NCBI RefSeq assembly: GCF_018205975.1
Contig: NZ_CP073577.1
Coordinates: 2,914,001-2,978,000 of the forward strand
Length of the DNA stretch: 64,000 nucleotides
Reading direction: 5' to 3'
Source: Erythrobacter sp. JK5
GTDB lineage: Bacteria > Pseudomonadota > Alphaproteobacteria > Sphingomonadales > Sphingomonadaceae
The position numbers and the translations under genes are program-made. Below the pieces are notes generated by a model. It did no database searches. It saw only the letters and a list, made by a program, of their open reading frames with translations, and was not told the DNA's origin. Shown piece by piece: positions 32,839-41,104 of this stretch; positions within the stretch are counted from its first letter, which is position 1, and each line of letters begins with the position of its first letter.

Positions 32839-33672
32839 TCAGGCTTCGACCAGCAACACATGCGCGCGCATCGGTGCGAGCAGCGAGCCGTCTTCCTGCC
32901 GCCACTGCGTCGTCGCGCTGTCCATCTTTTCGATCAGACGCTCGATCACGGCGTCGCTGGCCGGATCGTCGAAGTCCATGATCGGCTGGAGCGTGCCATC
33001 GGAGGCGGGGCGACCGAGAAAGGCGAGATCGAACAGCACGAATGTGCGCGGATCGGGCAGGTGAGAGAGCCTGCTTTCGGCTTCGAGCGCAATAACGCGG
33101 AAGCCTGCTTCCTCGGCCAGCCGGGCGATCGTGCGGCGGTCACCGAAGGCGAACGGGCCGAACGGGACGAGGTCGTCACCCAAATCCTTTGCGATGATCC
33201 GTTCGAATGCGCCAAACACCGCATTGCCGTCTTCGGCGCGGCACCACGTGGAGAACGCCGCGCGCGTCCCCGGCTTCAGAACGCGGCGGACTTCGCGCAG
33301 GGCGGCAGGCTTGTCGGGAAAGAATTGCAGCCCCTGCTGGCAGATTGCGGCGTCGAAATGGTGGTCGTCGAACGGCAGTTCGCTCGCGCTCGCAACCGAA
33401 TAGCGCACTGTTTCTCCTGCAGCCGGATCGAGCGCTTCGGATTTGGCGATCATCGGCGCGGCGACGTCGATCGCTTCGATTGCCGCAACGCCGGGCAGGT
33501 CGGCGGCGAGGCGGCTTACCAGGCCGGTGCCGCAAGCGAGATCGAGCAGGCGACCTACAGGGCGAAGCGTGTCGAGCAAGGCGCGCGCCCACGGCGTGAA
33601 GGCGGGCTCGAGATAGGCATGGTAAAGGTCGGGCGGGGTCCGACCGGCGAGGAAATCTGGCACAAGCGGCAT
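32839..33672 (-). CDS. class I SAM-dependent methyltransferase
   Basis: 277-residue protein with a UbiE/methyltransferase-11-type core: GRLLDLACGTGLVSRLAADLPGV (SAM motif I, about residues 40-62), IEAIDVAAPMIAKSEAL, SASELPFDDHHFDAAICQQGLQFFPDKPAALREVRRVLKPGTRAAFSTW. The C-terminal 90 residues are variable. Substrate not predictable. It lies upstream of trmB on the same strand (38 bases). Just beyond its start is one of the two ctrA-end repeats, so it may have been the original downstream neighbour of ctrA. Confidence 0.85.
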   Translation of the reverse strand: MPLVPDFLAGRTPPDLYHAYLEPAFTPWARALLDTLRPVGRLLDLACGTGLVSRLAADLPGVAAIEAIDVAAPMIAKSEALDPAAGETVRYSVASASELPFDDHHFDAAICQQGLQFFPDKPAALREVRRVLKPGTRAAFSTWCRAEDGNAVFGAFERIIAKDLGDDLVPFGPFAFGDRRTIARLAEEAGFRVIALEAESRLSHLPDPRTFVLFDLAFLGRPASDGTLQPIMDFDDPASDAVIERLIEKMDSATTQWRQEDGSLLAPMRAHVLLVEA

Positions 33673-33758
33673 GGCGTGGCTCCTCCGGGCGAGGCGCGCA
33701 GCATCTCACCAAGCGAGCCCGTCGTCCAGTCGCGGAGCCTCGGTACCGGGCGACAACG

Positions 33759-33855
33759 AAAAACGCCCGAAGCGCGAGGCTCCGGGCGTTCTTTCACGGA
33801 AGACTGAATTCGTGAAGAATTACGCGGCTTCGGCCTCGTCCTGCGGATCGCGCAA
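33759..33855. repeat. duplicate of the ctrA 3' end and terminator (copy 1)
   Basis: 97 bases matching 37009-37105 at 95 positions, the last 74 (33782-33855) being identical. On the minus strand it encodes the last codons of CtrA ([10 protein letters not shown] stop) and the following terminator hairpin, but the rest of ctrA is absent here. It lies between a methyltransferase gene and mscS. Together with copy 2 it brackets about 3.15 kb. Confidence 0.9.
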
Positions 33856-33932
33856 GTCGCTCGGGGCGGTGCCTGTCCAGAGGGAGGGCGGGGGTTGAGC
33901 CGCGGGTCGCATTGCGGCTAGGCGGCGGCGCG

Positions 33933-35177
33933 ATGGAACAGTTGCAGACATTTTTCGCCCAGCAGGTGCCGTGGGTACAATCGCTGATCGGCCTGGCGTT
34001 GCTCGCGATCGCGGCGCTGGCGATCAATTTCCTGCTCAAGCGCGTGATCCTGCGCGCCGCCGCGCCCTATCTCGATACGCAGACGCTGACCTCGGACAAG
34101 GCCGCCGCGTGGCTAGCCACGGTCATCCCGCTGGTGATCGTTTCGCGCGGCATTCACTATGTCCCGAACCTCTATCCGGAAGTGGCGATCGTTATCACCA
34201 ATGTCGCGCGGGCGCTGATCGTGTTCTCGATCGCGATGGCGATCGCCAAGGGGCTGACCTATCTCAACGAGCTCTACGAGCGCCAGCCGCGGTCGAGGAA
34301 CCGCCCGATCAAGGGCTTCGTCCAGGTGGTGAAGATCCTTGTCCTGTGCGGCGCGGCAATCGTCATGATCTCTGTCCTGATCGATGAATCCCCGCTGCTG
34401 CTGCTGTCGGGCCTCGGCGCGATCACGGCGGTGCTGTTGCTGGTGTTCAAGGACACGATCCTGTCGCTGGTCGCGAGCGTGCAGCTGACCACGCAGGACA
34501 TGCTGCGGGTCGGCGACTGGATCGAGATGCCCGGCATGAGCGCCGATGGCGACGTGATCGACATCTCGCTGCACACGGTGAAGGTGCAGAATTTCGACAA
34601 GACCATCACCACGATCCCGACGCACCGGCTGGTGTCCGATTCCTACCGCAATTGGCGCGGGATGCGCGAGGCGGGCGGACGCCGGATCAAGCGCTCGATC
34701 CATATCGACCAGAATGCGATCCGGTTCCTGAGCGACGACGAGGTGGCCGATCTCGCGAAGTTCCGCATCCTCGAGCCGTATCTCGCTGCCAAGCGCGCCG
34801 GGATCGCCGATTGGAATGCCAGCGAACTCGAAGGGGAAACGAGCCCGGTGAACGCGCGGCGGCTGACCAACATCGGGACGTTTCGCGCCTACGTGATCGC
34901 CTATCTCCAGTGGCACAAGCGCATCGGCGATGGCTTCACGTTGCTGGTGCGCCAGCTCGCGCCAGGGGCGCAGGGGCTCCCGATCGAGATTTATTGTTTT
35001 GCCGACACCACGACCTGGAGCGAATACGAGGCGATCCAGGCCGATATCTTCGATCACCTGCTGGCGATCCTGCCGGAATTCGATCTCAGGCTGTTCCAGG
35101 AGCCGAGCGGTCGGGATCTCTCGCAAATCGGCGCGCACGTAGCGGCATCAGGCGAACAATGCCCAGATCGCCAGTGA
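33933..35177 (+). CDS. MscS-family mechanosensitive channel (YbdG/MscM-like)
   Basis: 414-residue channel with four or five N-terminal membrane helices, a pore-lining helix region LLLLSGLGAITAVLLLVFKDTILSLVASVQLTTQDMLRVGDWIEMP (about residues 155-200) containing the MscS FKD and GDWIE motifs, a beta domain, and a long C-terminal cytoplasmic lobe. The large C-terminal extension and RNWRGMREAGGRRIKRSI are typical of the YbdG group, which responds to moderate hypo-osmotic shock. The ATG at 33933 was chosen as the first in front of the hydrophobic N-terminus. Its end overlaps the convergent transporter gene by 30 bases. Lies within the segment bracketed by ctrA-end repeats. Confidence 0.88.
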   Translation: MEQLQTFFAQQVPWVQSLIGLALLAIAALAINFLLKRVILRAAAPYLDTQTLTSDKAAAWLATVIPLVIVSRGIHYVPNLYPEVAIVITNVARALIVFSIAMAIAKGLTYLNELYERQPRSRNRPIKGFVQVVKILVLCGAAIVMISVLIDESPLLLLSGLGAITAVLLLVFKDTILSLVASVQLTTQDMLRVGDWIEMPGMSADGDVIDISLHTVKVQNFDKTITTIPTHRLVSDSYRNWRGMREAGGRRIKRSIHIDQNAIRFLSDDEVADLAKFRILEPYLAAKRAGIADWNASELEGETSPVNARRLTNIGTFRAYVIAYLQWHKRIGDGFTLLVRQLAPGAQGLPIEIYCFADTTTWSEYEAIQADIFDHLLAILPEFDLRLFQEPSGRDLSQIGAHVAASGEQCPDRQ

Positions 35178-36944
35178 GGTCGCGATCCCGACCCCCATGT
35201 TCATCGGCACCCCGATCTTGACGAAATCGACGAAGCGATAGTTCGCCGCGCCGTAGACCAGCGTGTTGGTCTGATAGCCGATCGGGGTGGCGAAGCTGGC
35301 GCTGGCACCGAACATGACCGCAACGATGAGCGGGCGCGGATCGATCCCGGCGCTCTCGGCCAGGCCGATCGCCAGCGGCGTCACGATGACGGCGATCGCG
35401 TTGTTGGTCACCGCTTCGGTCAGGATGCTGGTCAGGCTGTAGACCAGCAGGATCAGCACGAGCGGGGAGCTGGAGCCGAGCATCGGCGCGAGCGCGGACA
35501 CGACCAGTTCGACGGTGCCCGCGTTTTCCAGCCCCTTGCCGAAAGCCAGCATCCCGAAAATCAGCACCAGCGTGTTCGCATCGAGGCTGGCCCAGGCATC
35601 GTGCGGTTCGATGCACCGGGTGAGCAGCACCGCGGCGACTCCGCATATGGCGACCGCTTCGATGGGAAACCCGAAGATGGCGGCCCCGGCAACGACTCCG
35701 GCGAGAGTGGCGATGGCCACCGGAGCCTTGTGCCGGCGGTAGGAGCGCGCCTTGGTCGCGCCGACATGGGTGAGCTGCATGTTGCCCTGCAGCGCCTGAG
35801 CCGCGTCGGACCCGGCGGCGATCAGCAGGCGATCACCGGCACGCACGCGCACTTGGGCAAGCGAAGGCCCGGCGAGATGGCGCGGGCGTGACAGGCCGAG
35901 CACGCGGACCCGCAGGCGCGACAGCAGCTGGATTTCCGCCAGCCGCTGGCCCACCACCGGATGCGTCGCGCAGACCACCGCCTCGACCATTCGCAGATCG
36001 CTCGGCCGTGCGTCGCGCGCCGTCGAGACGCCGCCGCCGACTCCCACCAGCCCGGTGCGGAAATCGGGGGCTTCGGCGAGCGAGGCGATCTCGTCGGGGC
36101 TGGCGCTGACGATCAGGTGATCCTCCGCCGCCAGCACGTGATCTCCCAGCTGCCTGCGCTGCATGACAGAACCGCGCTTCACCGCCAGGATGCGCACACC
36201 GGGACGCCGCCAGAGCCCCGTTTCCGAGAGCTTCCTGCCGACATTGCGGCTCCTCGCGGTCAGGATCAGGTGCGTGAGGTAGACGTCGCTTTCGCTCTGT
36301 TCGTCCTCGGCGCGCGGGCCGCGATCGGGCAGCAGGATCGGGCCGAGGACTGCCAGGATCGCCAGCCCGGCGAGCAGGGCAATCATGCCGACAGCGGTAA
36401 TCTCGAAAATGCCGAACGGCGCCTGTCCCGCCTCCTGCGCGACCCCGTCTACCAGCAGGTTGGTCGAAGTCCCGATCAGGGTCAGCGTACCGCCGAGGAT
36501 CGTCAGGTAGGACAGCGGGATCAGCAGCCGGGTTGCGGCGACGTTGAGGGCCCGGGCGAGCTTGCGCACGACCGGGATCATCACGATCACCACCGGCGTG
36601 TTGTTCATGAACGCGGACGCGGCCACGGTCCCCAGCCCGATTTCCGCCGTCGCCAGCCGCGGCGCGCGGGTGGTTCGCCGCACGATCCATCCCGTCACCT
36701 CCTCCAGCGCGCCGGTTCGCATCAGCGCGCCCGAAAGAATGAACATCGCGGCGATGGTTACGGGTGCGGAATTCGCGAACGTGCCGAGCAGGTCGCCGGG
36801 CGACAGGAAACCGAGCGGAAGCATGGCCGCACCGGCGACCACGGCCACCACCACCGGCGGATGGCGTTCGCGCACGAAGGCGACGAACACCGCTATCAGC
36901 AGCGCGAGGCCGATCGGGGCCGAGTATTCGTGGAGAATCGACAT
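35148..36944 (-). CDS. SLC13/DASS-type transporter with two TrkA-C domains
   Basis: 598-residue permease of the anion/sodium symporter group. Two transporter halves (residues 1-195 and about 400-598) contain the paired motifs ASAFMNNTPVVIVMIPVV and TEAVTNNAIAVIVTPLAIGL with SNT/TNN ion-site residues. Between them lie two RCK/TrkA-C regulatory domains (about 210-290 and 300-375). Such proteins carry sulfate, dicarboxylates or similar anions; the exact substrate is not readable. Ends convergently within mscS. The gene and mscS together fill the interval between the ctrA-end repeats. Confidence 0.88.
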   Translation of the reverse strand: MSILHEYSAPIGLALLIAVFVAFVRERHPPVVVAVVAGAAMLPLGFLSPGDLLGTFANSAPVTIAAMFILSGALMRTGALEEVTGWIVRRTTRAPRLATAEIGLGTVAASAFMNNTPVVIVMIPVVRKLARALNVAATRLLIPLSYLTILGGTLTLIGTSTNLLVDGVAQEAGQAPFGIFEITAVGMIALLAGLAILAVLGPILLPDRGPRAEDEQSESDVYLTHLILTARSRNVGRKLSETGLWRRPGVRILAVKRGSVMQRRQLGDHVLAAEDHLIVSASPDEIASLAEAPDFRTGLVGVGGGVSTARDARPSDLRMVEAVVCATHPVVGQRLAEIQLLSRLRVRVLGLSRPRHLAGPSLAQVRVRAGDRLLIAAGSDAAQALQGNMQLTHVGATKARSYRRHKAPVAIATLAGVVAGAAIFGFPIEAVAICGVAAVLLTRCIEPHDAWASLDANTLVLIFGMLAFGKGLENAGTVELVVSALAPMLGSSSPLVLILLVYSLTSILTEAVTNNAIAVIVTPLAIGLAESAGIDPRPLIVAVMFGASASFATPIGYQTNTLVYGAANYRFVDFVKIGVPMNMGVGIATSLAIWALFA

Positions 36945-37008
36945 CGTGCGCAGCCGGCCTTCGACAAGGAGAGACCGGAGTTTGCAGAAGCCGCGGGCAA
37001 CGCCAAGA

Positions 37009-37040
37009 AAAAACGCCCGGAGCGCGAGGCCCCGGGCGTT
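37009..37040 (-). terminator. intrinsic terminator of ctrA
   Basis: A 12-bp stem (37012-37023 with 37029-37040, one A-C mismatch) followed on the minus strand by six T's (complement of 37008-37013). It lies 30 bases after the ctrA stop. The same hairpin, with a mismatch at the adjacent position, is found in the duplicate at 33762-33790. Confidence 0.8.
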
Positions 37041-37105
37041 CTTTCACGGAAGACTGAATTCGTGAAGAATTACGCGGCTTCGGCCTCGTCCTGCGGATCG
37101 CGCAA
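37009..37105. repeat. ctrA 3' end (copy 2, in place)
   Basis: Direct-repeat partner of 33759-33855: 95 of 97 bases equal and in the same orientation. It covers the last twelve codons of ctrA, its stop and its terminator. The pattern, an intact gene whose 3' end is repeated at the far side of an inserted segment, is what site-specific integration at a gene end leaves, though no integrase gene is present. Confidence 0.9.
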
Positions 37106-37765
37106 CACATAGCCGCGGCCCCAGACGGTTTCGATGTAATTTTCGCCGCCGCAGGCATGGCTGAGCTTCTTGCGCAGCTTGCAGATGAAGACGTCGATGA
37201 TCTTGAGTTCCGGCTCGTCCATCCCGCCATACAGGTGGTTGAGGAACATTTCCTTGGTCAGCGTGGTGCCCTTGCGCAGCGAAAGCAGCTCGAGCATCGC
37301 GTATTCCTTGCCGGTGAGGTGGACGCGGGCATTGTCGACTTCGACGGTCTTGGCATCGAGGTTCACGGCAAGCTTGCCGGTGCGGATGATCGACTGGCTG
37401 TGGCCCTTCGAACGGCGCACCACGGCATGGATGCGGGCGACCAGCTCTTCGCGGTGGAACGGCTTGGTCACGTAATCGTCGGCCCCGAAGCCGAACGAGC
37501 GGATCTTGGAGTCCATTTCGGCGATGCCGGAAAGGATCAGGACCGGCGTCTGCACCTTGGCGACGCGCAGTTTCTTGAGCACGTCGTAGCCGTGCATGTC
37601 CGGCAGGTTCAGGTCGAGCAGGATGATGTCGTAATCATACAGCTTGCCCAGATCGAGGCCTTCCTCGCCGAGATCGGTCGAGTAGACATTGAACCCTTCG
37701 GTCGTGAGCATGAGCTCGATGGCTTTCGCCGTTGTCGGCTCATCCTCAATCAACAGCACTCGCAT
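37070..37765 (-). CDS. ctrA: cell-cycle master response regulator CtrA
   Basis: 231-residue OmpR-type regulator. Receiver domain with [20 protein letters not shown] and the phospho-aspartate in [21 protein letters not shown] (Asp51), the KPF lysine in [20 protein letters not shown]; then a winged-helix domain with [31 protein letters not shown] and [14 protein letters not shown]. The last two residues are Ala-Ala, the ClpXP degron known in Caulobacter CtrA. It binds TTAA-N7-TTAA boxes; one lies in its own promoter (37858-37872), so autoregulation is likely. AGGGGA ribosome site before the ATG. Confidence 0.97.
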   Translation of the reverse strand: MRVLLIEDEPTTAKAIELMLTTEGFNVYSTDLGEEGLDLGKLYDYDIILLDLNLPDMHGYDVLKKLRVAKVQTPVLILSGIAEMDSKIRSFGFGADDYVTKPFHREELVARIHAVVRRSKGHSQSIIRTGKLAVNLDAKTVEVDNARVHLTGKEYAMLELLSLRKGTTLTKEMFLNHLYGGMDEPELKIIDVFICKLRKKLSHACGGENYIETVWGRGYVLRDPQDEAEAA

Positions 37766-37857
37766 CGCTGGTCCCCTATTTGCCCCAGGCCTGTGCAGTA
37801 ACGCCTCGCTAAGAGGTGTTGCGCGTCATTAACCACACAACATCTGAACGGAAAAGG

Positions 37858-37872
37858 TTAACGGGCCGTAAA
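37858..37872. promoter_or_regulatory. CtrA box in the ctrA promoter
   Basis: TTAA (37858-37861), seven bases, TAAA (37869-37872): seven of eight consensus matches, 93 bases upstream of the ctrA start. A TTAACC half-site lies nearer, at 37829-37834. This supports autoregulation of ctrA. The rest of the 205-base gap to the radical SAM gene shows nothing further. Confidence 0.55.
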
Positions 37873-37970
37873 CGGCTTCGCGGAAATCTTTACGAGTCTT
37901 TTATGCCACAGGTGATGTCCCGTGTGACTGCAGAACCTCACAAGCGATTATCCCGCAGCTGCATCGCGAT

Positions 37971-39005
37971 TCAGGATACCATTTCTGCCAGCAACCTTGC
38001 CTCGACCGGACATGGCCCCTCGTCTTTCGTGTCGGGCCAATCTTCCAATGCTCTTCGATTGCAGGTCGCTTGAAAGCCGCAGGGACGGCAGGTGCGGTCG
38101 TCCCGTTTATTCGTCCGCGGTTGCGATATGGCGGAAGCGAGCGAATTCTCGCCCGGCCAATCCGACAGGCGCAGTCGCTCGCCGAATTCAAATCCGATTC
38201 TGCCGTCGGGCTGCACGATGATCCGCGTTGGAACCGTGTGCGTCGCCGTCTCACCATTCCGAAAACGCTCTGCTGCGGCCCTTGCCCGATCCAGCGGGAT
38301 TACCGGGATATTCTGCCCGGTTGTCGCCCGATGGCCGTCCAGCAAGAGCAGCGCCTCGACCGTCTCTTCCGGACTCAGGATCAGGTTTCCGACCGGGGCG
38401 GCGCTTTCAGACGCGAAGACGGGTATGATCCGCAGCCAGTCGACACCTATCCCGGCGACAAGGTCGTGAGCGGCTGCCAAGTGATCGCGGTTTTCGCGCG
38501 TTAGCACCAGAATCACGCCCACTTTGGCGCCGCGCGCAACGAGCTGCGCCAAGTTCTGGACCGTCGCCGCCTCGGTAGCCTTTCCGCCGGCTGTGGGCCG
38601 CGTGCCAGGAACGACGTCCATCGACACGCTGAATTCGAACCCCGACGACACGAAGATGTCGAGCGTTTCGTTCCAAGCGAAAAGGTTGGTCTGCACCGCG
38701 TTGCGTGCGCCGCCCGCTCCTATCGCTTCACCCAGCACGTCGCGCTGTAGGGCCAAAACGTTCAGAACGTAATCGGGTGGCAGCAAGGTCGGTTCGCCGC
38801 CATGCCAGATGATCCGGTCAAACTCGTCAGGGTTCGCATCCACGCGGAGGTCGCGGATCGCTTCGAACACTTCGCGCCAGACCGGCAGACCCATGCGCGC
38901 TGTGTCGGCCAGCCGGTCCCACTCATAACAATAGCGGCAGCGCAGATTGCAGAGAGTTGAAACCTTGACCTGCCAAACACGTTTCGAACGTGGGGGCATT
39001 CTCAC
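37971..39005 (-). CDS. radical SAM/SPASM-like peptide-modifying enzyme
   Basis: 344-residue radical SAM enzyme. The CxxxCxxC cluster motif is STLCNLRCRYC (Cys19, 23, 26), followed by IIWHGGEPTLLPPDYV (the GGEP SAM motif), SMDVVPGTRPT, and LRIIPVFASE. The C-terminus has Cys306-xx-Cys309-x5-Cys315 and Cys332, a short SPASM-type auxiliary cluster region used by enzymes that modify peptides or proteins. GTG start overlaps the stop of the upstream small gene (GTGA); an ATG two codons later is also possible. GC is clearly lower than in ctrA and rpoN around it. The adjacent small protein is the likely substrate; the reaction is unknown. Confidence 0.85.
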   Translation of the reverse strand: MRMPPRSKRVWQVKVSTLCNLRCRYCYEWDRLADTARMGLPVWREVFEAIRDLRVDANPDEFDRIIWHGGEPTLLPPDYVLNVLALQRDVLGEAIGAGGARNAVQTNLFAWNETLDIFVSSGFEFSVSMDVVPGTRPTAGGKATEAATVQNLAQLVARGAKVGVILVLTRENRDHLAAAHDLVAGIGVDWLRIIPVFASESAAPVGNLILSPEETVEALLLLDGHRATTGQNIPVIPLDRARAAAERFRNGETATHTVPTRIIVQPDGRIGFEFGERLRLSDWPGENSLASAISQPRTNKRDDRTCRPCGFQATCNRRALEDWPDTKDEGPCPVEARLLAEMVS

Positions 39006-39481
39006 GGTGCGAAATCGTCTCCCAGGTCGAATTTGTCTTCCTTGCACAGATAGTCGCTGCGTTCGAGCGGCCCGGCGGCTGAGGACGGCATCGGATCGAG
39101 GCGGAACAACCCTTGTCCATCGACAAAGCCGAGTCGGCCGCCTCCAAGCTTCAATATCGCGTGGCTGGGCCGGTTCTGAGCGGTAACAGCCTTTGTTTTC
39201 TGATCGAGGCCAAGTCGCCAACTTGGATCCGACTTGCGCGAGGCGACAATGCCGCCGCGCTCACTCTTGATCACATACCCCGTGGATTCCGCCGTCTTCG
39301 ACACACCGACAATCTTGCCGCCCCTGGTATCGATATGGCCGAAGGGCTCGAGCCGGTGAGTGCCGTCCTCAATCGCTCTCTTGCGGTATGCTTGCACACT
39401 TGAGGTTGCCGTATCCTCGGCAACCACAACGTCACCGGAAACTGCGGTGCGATACTTTAATCCGCCGTGCCGGGTCTTCAT
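39002..39481 (-). CDS. orphan protein coupled to the radical SAM enzyme; candidate modified substrate
   Basis: 159-residue protein I do not recognise. It has four glycine-doublet motifs (HGGLK at 5-9, RGGKIV at 53-58, RGGIVA at 75-80, LGGGRLGF at 112-119), is basic in the first 110 residues, and then turns acidic, ending DYLCKEDKFDLGDDFAP with the only cysteine at 146. No membrane segment or signal peptide. GGAGG precedes the ATG at 39481 at a good distance. Its stop overlaps the start of the radical SAM gene, so the two are made together, which suggests a precursor/modifying-enzyme pair. GC is low (34 of 60 at 39361-39420, against 47 of 60 within rpoN at 40681-40740), pointing to transfer. 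Confidence 0.6.
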   Translation of the reverse strand: MKTRHGGLKYRTAVSGDVVVAEDTATSSVQAYRKRAIEDGTHRLEPFGHIDTRGGKIVGVSKTAESTGYVIKSERGGIVASRKSDPSWRLGLDQKTKAVTAQNRPSHAILKLGGGRLGFVDGQGLFRLDPMPSSAAGPLERSDYLCKEDKFDLGDDFAP

Positions 39482-39595
39482 ATTCGATCCTCCGGACTCG
39501 CTGCATCGCAGGAACGTACAGGATGGAGCGGGCAAACACTACCCTAGCCAAATTCTCGGAATCCGCCGGTCCGCACTGGTCCGGCGGTGTGAGCG

Positions 39596-41095
39596 TCAAA
39601 TCCCTGCGAGCTTCTTCGCGCGCCGCCTTTGCGCGCTCGATCCTATCCCGATCGCCTCGCGATATTTCGCGACCGTGCGGCGGGCGAGGTCGAAGCCTTC
39701 TTCCTTGAGCAGGTCGACGAGCTTCTGGTCGGACAGCACCTTCTTGGGGTCCTCGGCGTCGGTAAGCGCCTTGATGCGGGCCTTGATCGCCTCCGACGAA
39801 GCGCCTTCGCCATCGCTTGATCCGACGCCGCTGGAAAAGAAATACTTCAGTTCGAACGTACCCCGATCGCAGTGCAGGTACTTGTTGCTGGTCACCCGGC
39901 TGACGGTGCTTTCGTGCATCTCGATCTTTTCCGCGACCTCGCGCAGGGTCAGCGGCCGCAGTTCGGATACGCCGCGGCGGAAGAAGCCGTCCTGCTGCTT
40001 CACGATTTCGGCGGCGGTCTTGAGGATCGTTTTCTGTCGCTGGTCGAGCGCGCGGATCAGCCAGTGCGCATCGGCGAGCTTTTCCTTGAGCCAGCCTTGC
40101 GTTGCCTTGTCGGGGGAGCCGTCCGATAGCTCGACGAAATAGCTGCGATTGACCACCAGCCGCGGCAGGGACTCTTCGTTGAGCGTAATGTCCCACCCGC
40201 CTGCATCGCCAGCGCGCAGCAGCACGTCGGGGATGATCGCGCTGCTTTCGCCCCCTGCAAAGGCAAGTCCGGGCTTGGGATCGTAGCCGCGCAATTCGCG
40301 CAACATGTCGGCAAAGTCCTCGTCATCGACATGGCACATGCGCTTGAGCCGCGCGACCTCGCCCTGCGCCAGCAGATCGAGATTGCCGATCAGCGCCTGC
40401 ATGCAGGGATCGTAGCGGTCCGCCTCGCGCGCCTGGATCGCGAGGCATTCGGCCAGGTCGCGCGCGCCGACGCCGGTGGGGTCGAGCATCTGCACCACCG
40501 TCAACGCGTCTTCGACGAGGTCCATGTCGACCCCCAGGTCGTGCGCGATCTCGCGCAGGTCGGTGCGCAGATACCCGGCCTCGTCGAGCAGGCCGACGAT
40601 GTGGCGCGCGACGAACGCCTCCTGTGCGTTGACGGCGATCGCGCCGACCTGGGCGTCGAGATGTTCGGTCAGGGTGGTTTCGGCGGCGCGCGCGGCACCG
40701 GGATCGGGATAATCGTCCGCGCCCGTTCCGCCCACTGCCGCCGCGCCCCACTCGGCGCTTTCTCGGCCTGCCTGCCGTCCGTCGCCGGTGTCGCGGTCAC
40801 CGTCGAGCGCGGACACGTCGATATCGAGCGGGGCGTCGCTTTCCCCCGCGCCCTGCGCCATCAGCTGGTCGGACGTCAGGTCTTCGCGCGGGCTATCGTC
40901 CGCGCCGCCGCTGTCGGGGGCGTCCTCGCTTCCGGTCGCGCCGGTATCGAGCAGCGGGTTCGCTTCGAGCGCTTCGCCGATGAACGTCTCGATTTCGAGG
41001 TTCGATGCCGCCAGCAGCTTGATCGCCTGCTGCAACTGCGGCGTCATCACCAAGCTTTGCGATTGGCGAAGGTCCAGTCTGGGTCCGAGCGCCAT
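39596..41095 (-). CDS. rpoN: RNA polymerase sigma-54 factor
   Basis: 499-residue sigma-54. N-terminal activator-interaction region LRQSQSLVMTPQLQQAIKLLAASNLEIETFI; an acidic region II (residues about 50-125); core-binding region with QKTILKTAAEIVKQQDGFF and the HTH LTLREVAEKIEMHESTVSRVTSNKYLHCDRGTFELKYFF; and the RpoN box ARRTVAKYRE near residue 476. It is followed by IGIGSSAQRRRAKKLAGI. It lies 9 bases after lptB, the usual order. The hpf/ptsN genes that commonly follow rpoN are absent; the low-GC radical SAM pair occupies that place. Confidence 0.97.
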   Translation of the reverse strand: MALGPRLDLRQSQSLVMTPQLQQAIKLLAASNLEIETFIGEALEANPLLDTGATGSEDAPDSGGADDSPREDLTSDQLMAQGAGESDAPLDIDVSALDGDRDTGDGRQAGRESAEWGAAAVGGTGADDYPDPGAARAAETTLTEHLDAQVGAIAVNAQEAFVARHIVGLLDEAGYLRTDLREIAHDLGVDMDLVEDALTVVQMLDPTGVGARDLAECLAIQAREADRYDPCMQALIGNLDLLAQGEVARLKRMCHVDDEDFADMLRELRGYDPKPGLAFAGGESSAIIPDVLLRAGDAGGWDITLNEESLPRLVVNRSYFVELSDGSPDKATQGWLKEKLADAHWLIRALDQRQKTILKTAAEIVKQQDGFFRRGVSELRPLTLREVAEKIEMHESTVSRVTSNKYLHCDRGTFELKYFFSSGVGSSDGEGASSEAIKARIKALTDAEDPKKVLSDQKLVDLLKEEGFDLARRTVAKYREAIGIGSSAQRRRAKKLAGI

Positions 41096-41104
41096 GAGCG
41101 ATTC

